Source: Brachybacterium huguangmaarense (lineage in GTDB: Bacteria; Actinomycetota; Actinomycetes; Actinomycetales; Dermabacteraceae). Taken from it: a DNA stretch of 64,000 nucleotides. A program made the translations under genes and the position numbers. This document shows positions 38,854-47,186 of the stretch, in pieces (the stretch's first letter is position 1; each line of letters begins with the position of its first letter). Location of the stretch: the NCBI RefSeq assembly GCF_025725725.1, contig NZ_CP107020.1, positions 2,480,001 through 2,544,000 of the forward strand, in the 5' to 3' direction. The notes beneath the pieces were generated by a model. It was not told the DNA's origin. It ran no database searches and worked only from the letters and a program-made list of their open reading frames with translations.

Positions 38854-39360
38854 ATGAAGAAGATCGTGTACTGGGTGATGGCGACGGTGACCGGGGTGGT
38901 GCTGCTGTTCAGCTATCGCACCTCTCTCGGCGCCGACCTCACCGCCACGACCACCCCCGATACCGTGTCCTCGCCTGACTCCCTGGCCTCGCCGGACACA
39001 TCGACCGGTGACGGCGGCGCCCCGTCGAAGTCGGACGGCGGCGGGGCGACGTCGTCGCAGGACAGCTCGGTCAGCGGGTTCGTCGACGGTTCCTATACCG
39101 GGTCGGCGGCGCGGACACGGTATGGGGATGTTCAGGTGCAGATCACGGTGTCGGGCGGGCGGATCACCGATGTGCAGGTGCCGGTCTACCCGGACGCCAA
39201 CGGCCGGGATCGGCAGATCAACGCCCATGCCATCCCGCAGCTGGTCGCGGAGACCACCGAGGCGCAGAACGCCGACATCCAGATGGTCTCCGGCGCCACC
39301 TACACCAGCAGCGGCTACACCCAGTCGCTGCAGTCCGCACTCGACCAGGCCCGCGCATGA
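38854..39360 (+). CDS. Membrane-anchored FMN-binding domain protein
   Basis: A 168-residue protein with an N-terminal helix (IVYWVMATVTGVVLLFSY), a ~45-residue Ser/Thr/Asp-rich linker, and an FMN_bind domain. The covalent flavin site is SGATYTS, with Thr149 as the likely attachment residue. It should sit outside the membrane. ATG 38854 has ggggag upstream; GTG 38845 lies within that site. Its stop overlaps the ApbE start (ATGA). It is the likely electron acceptor of the ferric-reductase-like protein. Confidence 0.9.
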   Translation: MKKIVYWVMATVTGVVLLFSYRTSLGADLTATTTPDTVSSPDSLASPDTSTGDGGAPSKSDGGGATSSQDSSVSGFVDGSYTGSAARTRYGDVQVQITVSGGRITDVQVPVYPDANGRDRQINAHAIPQLVAETTEAQNADIQMVSGATYTSSGYTQSLQSALDQARA

Positions 39361-40175
39361 CCCCGCCGGCGGGCGCGGTGATGGTGGAGGAGGTCATGGG
39401 CACCGTGGTCAGCATCCACGCGCACGGGCACGCCGCCGCGGACGCGCAGCAGGCGATGGCCGCGGCGATCGCGCGGATGCGTGACGACGAGCGTGTCTTC
39501 AGCACCTTCCGGCACGATTCGGACATCTTCCGGCTGCGCGACGGGACCCGCACGCTCCAGGACGTGGACCCTCGGATCCTCGAGGTGCGGGAGCGGTGCC
39601 TGGCGTTGCGGGAGCAGACCGGCGGGCGGTTCGATGCGTGGTGGCGGGGCTGGTTCGACCCGACCGGCCTGGTGAAGGGATGGGCGACCGAGCGCGCCGC
39701 ACGTGCGGAGCTGGAACCGCTCCTGGACCGGCCGGGCATTCACGCGGTCGGCATCAACGCGGGCGGCGACCTGCAGGTGTTCACCGCCCCCGGTGCGGAC
39801 TGGGTCTGGCGGGTCGGCATCGCCGATCCGCTGCACCACGGGACGCTATTGGCCACTGTGGAGCTCGTGAACGGTGCCGTGGCCACCTCGGGGACCGCCG
39901 AGCGTGGCGCGCACCTGATCGACCCCGCCGCAGGCCAGCCCGTCGCATCCGGGATCGGCGCCACGGTCGTCGCGGACGCGCTGACCGATGCGGACGCCTG
40001 GGCCACCGTCGCCGCCATCGCCGGCATCACCGACCTGTCCTGGGTGCCCGCCGCCCCGGCCGGCGTGCGATCCGGCCTCGTGTCCGACGGCACCCGCACC
40101 CGGAGATGGGCCGGCGGTGTCGAGGTGACGGCCGCGTCGTCGCCGTGGCTGACGACCTCACCGTGTTCAGGTTAG
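39357..40175 (+). CDS. apbE: FAD:protein FMN transferase (ApbE)
   Basis: Transfers FMN from FAD onto a threonine of a target protein. It has 272 residues, with MGTVVSIHA at the start, the substrate/metal loop GLVKGWATERA, NAGGDLQV and ATSGTAERGAHLIDPAAG, all family signatures. It has no lipoprotein signal, so it may act in the cytoplasm. Its target is almost surely the FMN-binding protein immediately upstream (4-nt overlap). Its stop overlaps the stop of the convergent kinase gene by 4 nt. Confidence 0.93.
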   Translation: MTPPAGAVMVEEVMGTVVSIHAHGHAAADAQQAMAAAIARMRDDERVFSTFRHDSDIFRLRDGTRTLQDVDPRILEVRERCLALREQTGGRFDAWWRGWFDPTGLVKGWATERAARAELEPLLDRPGIHAVGINAGGDLQVFTAPGADWVWRVGIADPLHHGTLLATVELVNGAVATSGTAERGAHLIDPAAGQPVASGIGATVVADALTDADAWATVAAIAGITDLSWVPAAPAGVRSGLVSDGTRTRRWAGGVEVTAASSPWLTTSPCSG

Positions 40176-41128
40176 ACAGCTGGTATGCGCAGCAGAAAGG
40201 TCGTGCCCTGTGGTGAGGTGTGCTCGAGGCTGATGCTGCCCCCGGCCCGGTCGGCGGCCTCACGGACCAGGGCAAGGCCCAGCCCGAACCCGCGCCGCCT
40301 CCCAGATTCGCTGCCGCGCGCGAACCGCTGGAAGATGCGGTCCTGCTCCTCCGGTGGGACGCCCGGCCCGTTATCGGCGACCCGGATCTCCACCACGCCG
40401 GGCACCGGCCGTGCCGAGATCGTCACCGCAGAGCCTGCCGGGGCGTGCTGGATCGCGTTGTCCAGCAGCGCGACACAGAGCCGGGTCAGCGTCACCGGCG
40501 GCATCGCCGCGTCCGCGGGCACGACATCCACGACCAGCCTCACCCCGGCCTCCTCCGCGAGCACGGACACCGTCGCGCCCGCCGCAGCGACGCAGTCCCC
40601 GACCGCCGCAACCTGGGTGCCGGTCGCGTCGCCTTCGGCGGACAGCAGCATGTCGGTGAGCACGTCGTCCATCACCGCGGCGTCTCGACGCAGCTGGGTG
40701 AGCGTCGTCGCGATCGCATCGCCGCGCTCATGGCGGCGCTGCAGGATCTGGATCCGGCTGGTCAGCGCGGTCAACGGGGTGCGCAGCTCGTGGCTCGCGT
40801 CCGAGACGAACTGACGTTGCAGGGTGAGCGCGTCGGCCAGGGGGCGCACCGCCCACCGGGCCGCCAGCCAGCCGATAACCCCGAGCAGCACGACCCCGAC
40901 GATCCCCAGGCCCACCACCCACGGCAGCACCCGATCCAGATCGACCACCATCGCGTCCGGGTCGGGCCTGCCCCCGTCATGCCCGTGCTCCATCCGGGCG
41001 GTGCTCAGCAGCACGCCGATCAGGATGCCGACCCCGCCGAGGATCACCAGCGTCGACGCGATCGCGACCAGCACCCCCACCCGCACGGCGGAGCGACGCA
41101 CCCGCTGCCGGTCGGCGGCCGCGCTCAT
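40172..41128 (-). CDS. Sensor histidine kinase
   Basis: A 318-residue EnvZ-class kinase. Two membrane helices (~15-42 and ~68-92) enclose a ~25-residue loop rich in His and Asp (MEHGHDGGRPDPD), which may bind metal. The H box is SDASHELRTPLT with His113, the N box LLDNAIQHA, and G boxes are VADNGPGVP and GFGLGLALV. It is convergent with the flavin electron-transfer genes and overlaps its response regulator by 4 nt. It probably controls that module. Confidence 0.93.
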   Translation of the reverse strand: MSAAADRQRVRRSAVRVGVLVAIASTLVILGGVGILIGVLLSTARMEHGHDGGRPDPDAMVVDLDRVLPWVVGLGIVGVVLLGVIGWLAARWAVRPLADALTLQRQFVSDASHELRTPLTALTSRIQILQRRHERGDAIATTLTQLRRDAAVMDDVLTDMLLSAEGDATGTQVAAVGDCVAAAGATVSVLAEEAGVRLVVDVVPADAAMPPVTLTRLCVALLDNAIQHAPAGSAVTISARPVPGVVEIRVADNGPGVPPEEQDRIFQRFARGSESGRRRGFGLGLALVREAADRAGGSISLEHTSPQGTTFLLRIPAV

Positions 41129-41802
41129 CCGAACGCCCCGGCCCGGTAGCCGCGGCCGCGGACCGTCTCGATCAACTCGGGCGTGCTCTTACGCCGCAGG
41201 TAGTACACGTACGTGTCCACCGACCCGGGCGACTCGCCCTCGGTGAACACCGTCCGCAGGATCTCCTCCCGGGAGAACACATGCTCGGGGCTCGCGGTGA
41301 GCAGCTCCAGCACCGCGTTCTCGGTCGCTGTCAACGCGATTCGCGCCCCAGTCGGGGAATACAGCGCCTGCACGTCGGGCGTGAACAGCCACTCGCCGAT
41401 CTCACGCCGACGCCCCTGCGCCCGGTACCCGCGCACCAGCGCCCGCAACCTCGCCAGCAGCTCGTCGAAATCGAACGGCTTCACCAGGTAGTCGTTCGCC
41501 CCCGCATCCAACCCCTCCACCCGGTCCGCGACCGCTCCCAGCGCGGTCAGCACCAGGATCGGGGTGGTGATCCGCGCCGTGCGAACCGCCGCGATGATCT
41601 CCGCACCATCCACACCCGGCAGACGACGATCGATCAGCATCACATCGAACCGCCCATCCAACGCCCGCCGCCGCCCGGCCGTCCCGTCAGCGACATGCTC
41701 CACCTCATACGCCTCGGCCAGCACCTCGCACGTCATCTCCGCGATCACCGGATCATCCTCGAGATACAGCAACCGGGGCCGGACACTGGTCACCGTCGTC
41801 AT
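41125..41802 (-). CDS. Response regulator, OmpR/PhoB-type
   Basis: A 225-residue regulator: receiver domain with LEDD (15-17), phosphoacceptor Asp58 (MLIDRRLPG) and Lys in LVKPFDF, then a winged helix with SVDTYVYYLRRK and VRGRGYRAG. ATG 41802 has a gggag-like site, and GAGAAT ends 6 nt upstream. It partners the overlapping kinase and probably regulates the divergent island genes, perhaps in response to metal or redox state. Confidence 0.93.
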   Translation of the reverse strand: MTTVTSVRPRLLYLEDDPVIAEMTCEVLAEAYEVEHVADGTAGRRRALDGRFDVMLIDRRLPGVDGAEIIAAVRTARITTPILVLTALGAVADRVEGLDAGANDYLVKPFDFDELLARLRALVRGYRAQGRRREIGEWLFTPDVQALYSPTGARIALTATENAVLELLTASPEHVFSREEILRTVFTEGESPGSVDTYVYYLRRKSTPELIETVRGRGYRAGAFG

Positions 41803-41870
41803 CCCCACATTCTCCCGCACCGCCCCCGCCCTGCACACGAGCGTTTCGACGGCGAGCCGGGCGGGCCCCG

Positions 41871-42110
41871 TCAGGCTCGAGGCGAGCGGCGAAGTTCTTC
41901 CACGAACGCGGTGACGCGCTGTTTGATGTCGTCACGGATGGGGCGCACCTCGGCAAGGCTCTTGCCGGCAGGGCCGGTCAGGTCCCAGTCCTCGTAACGT
42001 TTGCCGGGGAAGACCGGGCAGACATCGCCGCAGCCCATCGTGATCACCGCGTCCGCTTCGCGCACCTGGTCGGTGGTGAACAGCTGCGGGACGGTGCCGG
42101 TGACCTCGCC
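41871..42110 (-). pseudogene. Arsenate reductase (low-MW phosphatase type), C-terminal fragment
   Basis: About 75 residues, TVPQLFTTDQVREADAVITM then GCGDVCPVFPGKRYEDW and VRPIRDDIKQRV, match the C-terminal half of ArsC proteins. The catalytic N-terminal loop (CxxNxxR) is missing. Homology ends near 42110, where a metal-ATPase fragment begins on the other strand. Confidence 0.85.
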
Positions 42111-42149
42111 GACGACAAACGCCCCGAGGCCGCGGCCGTGGTCTCCTGG

Positions 42150-42719
42150 CCGAGGGCGAACGGTGTCGAGCGGATCGCGATGCTCACCGGCGACGTCGAA
42201 CCGACCGCCGCGGCGATCGCAGGCCAGGTCGGCATCGACGACGTCCACGCCGAACTGCTCCCGGCGCAGAAAGTCCAGCTCGCCGCTGAGTTACGGCCTC
42301 GTCCGATGATGATGGTCGGCGATGGTGTGAATGACGCGCCCGTCCTCGCCGCCGCTGACATCGGCATCGCGATGGGCGCCAAAGGCGCCACCGCCGCAGG
42401 AGACGCCGCCGACATCGTGATCCTCGTCGACTCCCTCGCCCCGGTCGCCGACGCCGTCGCGATCGGCCGGCGGACCGTCCGGGTCGCGTTGACCGCGATC
42501 TGGATCGGCATCGGCCTGAGTGTGGGGCTCATGCTCGTCGCCACCACCGGGATCATTCCCGCCGTTGCTGGAGCGCTCACCCAGGAGCTGGTCGATCTGA
42601 CCACCATCCTCTACGCCCTTCGCGCCCTCCGCGGCCCTACCAGCACCCTGCTGCGGGGTCAGGATCAATCCACGGGCGAACAGTCACGCTCGCCGCGCAC
42701 CTCGGTAACGCCCCGATAG
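42150..42719 (+). pseudogene. Heavy-metal P-type ATPase, C-terminal fragment
   Basis: About 190 residues, starting in the P domain (NGVERIAMLTGDVEPTAAAI) and including MMVGDGVNDAPVLAAADIG and the last two membrane helices. It fits Cd/Zn/Pb-type exporters. The metal-binding helices, phosphorylated DKTGT loop and ATP site are absent, so it cannot pump. It is joined back to back with an arsC fragment, marking a rearrangement. Confidence 0.87.
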
Positions 42720-42750
42720 GCACCGGTAACGCCCGGGTAGTCTAGGGGGT

Positions 42751-43470
42751 ATGACAGTGCCCGCCGGAACGCACCCGAACGAACCGCATCGCCCCGGTCT
42801 CACCCAGCGGTTGAACTGGCTTCGTGCGGGTGTCCTCGGCGCGAACGACGGGATCGTCTCCACCGCCGCGGTCGTGGTCGGCGTCGCCGGTACGACCGCC
42901 ACGGTCGCGCCCGTCTTCCTCGCCGGCGCGGCCGCCCTCGTCGGCGGGGCCGTCTCGATGGCGCTCGGCGAGTACGTGTCGGTGTCCAGCCAGTCCGACT
43001 CGGAGAAGGCGCTCATCGAGAAAGAGCGCGGCGAGCTCACCGACGACCCCGACGCGGAACTGGCCGAGCTGACCGGCCTCTACCAGGCCCGCGGCCTGAC
43101 GCCGGAGACCGCCGCCCGCGTCGCCACGGAGCTCACCGAGCACGACGCCCTCCGAGCGCACCTCTCGATGGAGCTGAACATCGACCCCGACGATGTCGTC
43201 AGCCCCTGGCACGCCGCCTTCGCCTCCGCAATCGCGTTCACCATCGGAGCACTGCTCCCGCTCGCCACCATCCTCCTGATCCCGCACCCGGCGAACATCG
43301 TCTTCACCTTCATCGCCGTCCTCCTCGCCCTCGCCATCACGGGATACGTCGCCGCATGGATCGGCGGGGCCAGACCCTGGCGCGCGGTCACGCGCACCGT
43401 CATCGGCGGCGCCATCGCCCTGACCGCGACCTACCTCGTCGGCACACTCTTCGGCACCACCATCGGCTGA
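42751..43470 (+). CDS. VIT1/CCC1-family iron-manganese transporter
   Basis: A 239-residue membrane protein of the VIT family: LRAGVLGANDGIVSTAAVVV in helix 1, GAVSMALGEYVSVSSQSDSE in helix 2, a ~70-residue acidic cytoplasmic metal-binding helix pair (ELTDDPDAELAELTGLY), then three helices. Family members export or store Fe2+ or Mn2+. TAGTCT ends 7 nt before the ATG. It is intact, unlike the metal genes on its left. Confidence 0.92.
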   Translation: MTVPAGTHPNEPHRPGLTQRLNWLRAGVLGANDGIVSTAAVVVGVAGTTATVAPVFLAGAAALVGGAVSMALGEYVSVSSQSDSEKALIEKERGELTDDPDAELAELTGLYQARGLTPETAARVATELTEHDALRAHLSMELNIDPDDVVSPWHAAFASAIAFTIGALLPLATILLIPHPANIVFTFIAVLLALAITGYVAAWIGGARPWRAVTRTVIGGAIALTATYLVGTLFGTTIG

Positions 43471-43500
43471 CACACCATCTCAGCCCGAGCGTGAGGGCCG

Positions 43501-43875
43501 GTGCGTCGAGAGCCATTAGAACCACTCTCGGTGGCGCGCGGAAGGATGCTCATCGCTTTGGGCGGCTGCGCCCTCCGCGACGCCTACCGGCACCCCGACC
43601 TAGCCGAGGGGCAAACGCTTGCCGAGCGAGTTCTTGATTCGTTCCCAGACTGCCCGATCCCCGAAATGGCGCGGCTCGGCCGCAACCTGAAGCAGTGGCG
43701 TGGCGCGTTCCTGGCCTACCGGGCGACAGACCGCTCATCCAACGACGGCACCGAGGCAGTGAACGGACTCATCGAACTCGTCCGCCGCATCGCCCGCGGC
43801 TTCACAAACTACGACAACTACCGCCTCCGCATGCTCCTCATCGCAGGCGGCCCCGACCCCACCACCCCCACCTGA
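43501..43875 (+). pseudogene. ISL3-family transposase, C-terminal fragment
   Basis: The frame carries the C-terminal end of ISL3 transposases: PEMARLGRNLKQWRGAFLAY, RSSNDGTEAVNGLIELVRR and NYRLRMLLIAGG. The DDE residues upstream and the helix-turn-helix are missing, and the first ~30 residues are unrelated. Remnant only. Confidence 0.88.
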
Positions 43876-43931
43876 AGTGCGCAGAGCCGTTCATGGAGTC
43901 GCCTGGAGCGTACCCACCCGGTTGTGATCTG

Positions 43932-43959
43932 TTCTTATTTGGGGGCGATCCTTTATACT
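43932..43959 (+). promoter_or_regulatory. AT-rich promoter of the AAA ATPase gene
   Basis: TTCTTA (43932-43937) and TATACT (43954-43959), spaced 16 nt, lie in a locally AT-rich stretch. The -10 box ends 6 nt before ATG 43966, so the message should be leaderless. Confidence 0.65.
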
Positions 43960-43965
43960 TTTTAC

Positions 43966-45108
43966 ATGTCTTCGAACTTGTTCCGCCCATCGTTCGGCAC
44001 GTACCCGCACGTCCTCGTCGGCCGCGATGCTCTGCTCGACGAGTTCGAGGACACCTTCGACGGCCTCCTGGACCTCACCGGGCTGACGGTGCTCCTCTCC
44101 GGCCAGCGAGGCATGGGCAAGACCGTGCTGCTGGACGCCTACGCCCGCGCTGCACGATCGGCAGGCTGGCTCGTCATCAGCGACGCCTCGAGCGACGGGC
44201 TCCTGGACCGGCTCAGCCGCGACCACCTCCCCCGTCTCCTCCAAGTGCACGCCGAGCAGCCTCGTACGAAGCTCACCAGCGGCAGCGTCTCCCCGGGACC
44301 CGTCGGTGCTGGCGGCGGGTGGGACGAGCGCTACCCCGCCGAGTCCACCCTCCGCTCCCAGATCGCCGAGCTCACCGACGCCCTGCGCCCCAGCGGCCGC
44401 GGCCTCGTCATCACCGTCGACGAGATCCAATCCGCTGCCCTCGAGGAGCTCCACAAGCTCGGCGAGATCCTCCAGTACGCCCGCCGCGAGGACCGCATGC
44501 TCGCCTTCGCCGGCGCCGGGCTCTCCACCCCGATCGAGGAACTGCTCGACCACCCCGGCGCGACGTTCCTCCGCCGCGCCGAGCACCACACCATCGGCCC
44601 CGTCTCCCGCCCCGACGTCCGCACCGCTCTCGCCCAGACCATCGCCGACGGTCACCGCGAGATCGACGTGCACGCACTCGACCGCGCCGCCGACGCCGCC
44701 GCCGGCTACCCCTTCATGATCCAGCTCGTCGGCTACTACACCCTCAAGAACGCAGCGCCGACCGGACCCGTCGACGCCGCCGCCGTCGACGCCGGAATCA
44801 CTGCCGCCCGCCGTCGACTCGGCCGACTCGTCCACGCCACAGCTCTGCGCCCACTGTCCGACGTCGATCGCACCTACCTACTCGCCATGGCCCAAGATGA
44901 CCGGCCGTCCCGCACCGGAGAGATCGCCAAGCGCATGGGCGTCACCGCCCAGTACGCCGGCGAGTACCGTCGCCGCCTCATCCGCGACGGCATCATCGAG
45001 CCCGCCGGTCACGGCAAAGTCCGCTTCACCATCCCCTACACCGCCGACCACCTGCGCGAACACGCCGCCCACGACGCCCTCGAGGACCTCGCCGACGAGA
45101 CCTCCTGA
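43966..45108 (+). CDS. AAA ATPase with C-terminal winged helix (Orc1/Cdc6-like STAND type)
   Basis: A 380-residue ATPase. The N-terminal PHVLVGRDALLDEFE is typical of AAA_16/Orc-like ATPases. Walker A is GQRGMGKT (46-53) and Walker B is GLVITVDEIQ (146-155); a sensor-like FAGAGLS follows. The last ~70 residues form a winged helix (GEIAKRMGVTAQYAGEYRRR). Such proteins bind DNA or act as mobile-element or defence ATPases; the precise role is unknown. It is an island gene, 54 nt before a DUF3800 gene. Confidence 0.85.
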   Translation: MSSNLFRPSFGTYPHVLVGRDALLDEFEDTFDGLLDLTGLTVLLSGQRGMGKTVLLDAYARAARSAGWLVISDASSDGLLDRLSRDHLPRLLQVHAEQPRTKLTSGSVSPGPVGAGGGWDERYPAESTLRSQIAELTDALRPSGRGLVITVDEIQSAALEELHKLGEILQYARREDRMLAFAGAGLSTPIEELLDHPGATFLRRAEHHTIGPVSRPDVRTALAQTIADGHREIDVHALDRAADAAAGYPFMIQLVGYYTLKNAAPTGPVDAAAVDAGITAARRRLGRLVHATALRPLSDVDRTYLLAMAQDDRPSRTGEIAKRMGVTAQYAGEYRRRLIRDGIIEPAGHGKVRFTIPYTADHLREHAAHDALEDLADETS

Positions 45109-45162
45109 AGCGGTGGGGTACATCTGCCTCCCACAACACGAGACGAAGAAGGAGGCCTCGTC

Positions 45163-45768
45163 ATGAGCATGACTCAGCCGCCAGCGTTCGACGGCTTCCT
45201 CGCCTTCGGGGACGAATCGGGGTCTGATCGACGACTGGATCCCGATGCCTACATCCTGGCCGCCGCGGTCATCGACCCGGAGCATGTCGAAGACGTGCGA
45301 GAGATGGCCCGGGTGCTCAAGCGCCCAGGTGCCAGGAAGGCTCACTGGCGCGACGACTCCAACAAGCAGCACGACGCCGTCATCGCGACGATCTCGCAGA
45401 TGCCCATCGAAGGTGTGATTGTCGTGCGCCGGGGAAGCTCTGACGAGGTACCGGAGCGCAGACGAAGGAAGTGCATGGAACCGTTCCTGACCAGTGTCGA
45501 AGACTACGGGTGCAACTGGCTCATGCTCGAATCGCGAGGCCCCGCCGACGACAAGCGAGATCGCGATCTATTGGACACGATGCGTGCGAAGCATCAGTCA
45601 GGTGGGCTCCGACTCAACCACAAGCCAGGCCCCGAGGAACCCCTGCTCTGAATCCCTGACGCACTCTGCGGCGCTCTGACGTCCTCACGCACCGGGGAGG
45701 GGCGTTGGCTCGAAGAGATCGAGGAACGGATCCACATCACCGAGATCGATGAGCGACCCCAGACATGA
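45163..45768 (+). pseudogene. DUF3800 protein with an in-frame TGA
   Basis: With a very strong ribosome site (aaggagg), ATG 45163 encodes a DUF3800 protein: FLAFGDESGSD (acidic RNase-H-like motif) and AHWRDDSNKQHD. The frame meets TGA at 45649-45651 after EEPLL but continues perfectly in family style (IPDALCGALTSSRTGEGRW, LEEIEERIHITEIDE) to a second TGA at 45766. Family members commonly have Trp at that point, so this is a TGG-to-TGA change. The shortened product has 162 residues instead of ~201. Confidence 0.85.
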
Positions 45769-45945
45769 CGCAAGCCCCAGGCCCTGTCGTCCGGCAGGAT
45801 CTCCTGAGGCTTACTTCCAACACCACCGCAATGGTGAGGCGATACCCCCATCGTAGAGCACGGAGGATCCCCTGTCACGGGCGGGCCCTTGGGAACACGC
45901 CGTCCTGTGCACCACACTGGGCCCAGGCTCGAGGAGGGACTCACC

Positions 45946-46656
45946 ATGTGCGGACGATTCACGCTGGCGTTCGACGGCGACGGGCTGCTGCACTCGTACG
46001 TCGCCACGAGCGATGACCGAGCAGCTCAGTGGGAGCCGACCTACAGCATCGCACCGCGCACGAAGGCTCCCGTGGTGCGCGAGTTCGTCGACGACGACGG
46101 AGCGAAGCACCGCACCCTCGAGCTCGCCCGCTGGGGACTGCACCCGTCCTGGGCGAAGGACACGGGCCCTCGGCCGATCAACGCACGCCTGGAGACCGTG
46201 AGCAGCAACGGCATGTTCCGCGGCGCGTTCTCGAGCTCCCGGGCCGTGATCCCGATGACCGGCTACTACGAGTGGGTCGAGGCTGCCGACGGCGGCAAGG
46301 ATCCGTACTTCATCCACCACCCTGACGGGGAGCTGCTGCACGCCGCCGGTCTCACGGCCGCCTGGAAGGCCGAGGGCGACGTATGGGACGTGTCCTTCAC
46401 GGTGATCACGCGCGACGCGCGGGATGCCGGCGGCGAGGTCCACGACCGGATGCCGACCTTCCTGACCGAGGACGCGATCGAGGAGTGGCTCTCCCCCGGG
46501 AAGCTCGAGGCCGACCAGAAGGCGCCGCTGCTCGCGCAGCTCGAGGACTCCTCGTCCACGATCGCGGGGCAGCTCGTCACCCGCCCCGTAGATCGGCAGG
46601 TCAACAGCGTCCGCGGCCTTGACCGCTCCGATCCTTCCCTGATCGCACCGATCTGA
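45946..46656 (+). CDS. SRAP-domain protein (HMCES/YedK family)
   Basis: A 236-residue SOS-response-associated protein that crosslinks to abasic sites in single-stranded DNA through its N-terminal cysteine. Cys2 (MCGRFTLAF), Asn79 (RPINARLE), Glu109 (GYYEWVE) and His166 (VHDRMPTFL) are all present. ATG 45946 follows gaggaggga. Autoprocessing must expose Cys2. It sits in the island between two DUF3800 relics. Confidence 0.94.
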   Translation: MCGRFTLAFDGDGLLHSYVATSDDRAAQWEPTYSIAPRTKAPVVREFVDDDGAKHRTLELARWGLHPSWAKDTGPRPINARLETVSSNGMFRGAFSSSRAVIPMTGYYEWVEAADGGKDPYFIHHPDGELLHAAGLTAAWKAEGDVWDVSFTVITRDARDAGGEVHDRMPTFLTEDAIEEWLSPGKLEADQKAPLLAQLEDSSSTIAGQLVTRPVDRQVNSVRGLDRSDPSLIAPI

Positions 46657-46961
46657 CCTCGAGCACAACTGATCGAATGGAGCAGAAGCCATGGCCACAC
46701 CCGAAGGGTTCTCCGGTCTGCACAGGGTGCTGACCGGCGAGGATGCGAAGGCGATGGGGCAGGAGATCGTCCGCGCGTCTGGCCGACCGGAGGCCCAGAG
46801 CGCCGGCCTCCGACCCGGCCGCATACAGCCGAGCGACGGACCCTCCGCTAGCCCTCGCCGCGGTGAGCTCAGCGGCTCTTGATCTTGCAGTAGGCCTGCA
46901 CGGCGATATCGACGCCGGTATCCGCCGCCCGCCGGCGTCTCGCTCCCCATAGGGTGTCAGC
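46657..46961. other. Gap with only a doubtful small frame
   Basis: 305 nt. A frame from ATG 46691 (ggagcagaa upstream) reads MATPEGFSGLHRVLTGEDAK then becomes low-quality sequence to 46882; it may be a gene stub. TAGGGT (46950-46955) lies 6 nt before the next GTG start. Confidence 0.45.
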
Positions 46962-47186
46962 GTGAACACTCCTGCTCGACCGCCACGCTTCATCTATGTC
47001 GATGACTCTGGCACCGAGCACACGGGCTTCGCCACCTACAGCTGGGTCACCGTTGCATTCGACCACTGGCGCCAGGCCCTCAGCAACGTCCTCTCCTGGC
47101 GTGCCCACCTCACCAGTACCTACGGCATCCCCAAGAACTACGAGCTGCACGCAACACAGTTCGCAAATGGACGTGGAAACCCGTCC
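46962..47186 (+). pseudogene. DUF3800 protein, N-terminal fragment
   Basis: GTG 46962 begins a second, different DUF3800 protein: PRFIYVDDSGTEHTGFATYS (acidic motif), then YELHATQFANGRGNPS. After ~72 residues homology stops at the permease junction, where the frame runs out of phase over the permease 3' part. Only the first third remains. Confidence 0.85.

Larger units (their letters stand above)
35413..47186. mobile_element. Composite genomic island inserted in an amino-acid permease gene
   Basis: About 11.8 kb lie between the 5' and 3' parts of one APC-family permease gene. Inside are transposase remnants of three types (TnpB, IS3 OrfA, ISL3), metal-resistance gene fragments, an electron-transfer module, glutamate decarboxylase, an AAA ATPase, DUF3800 genes and SRAP. 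No integrase and no direct repeat at the ends was seen. The content suggests repeated insertions and deletions rather than one clean element. Confidence 0.75.
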
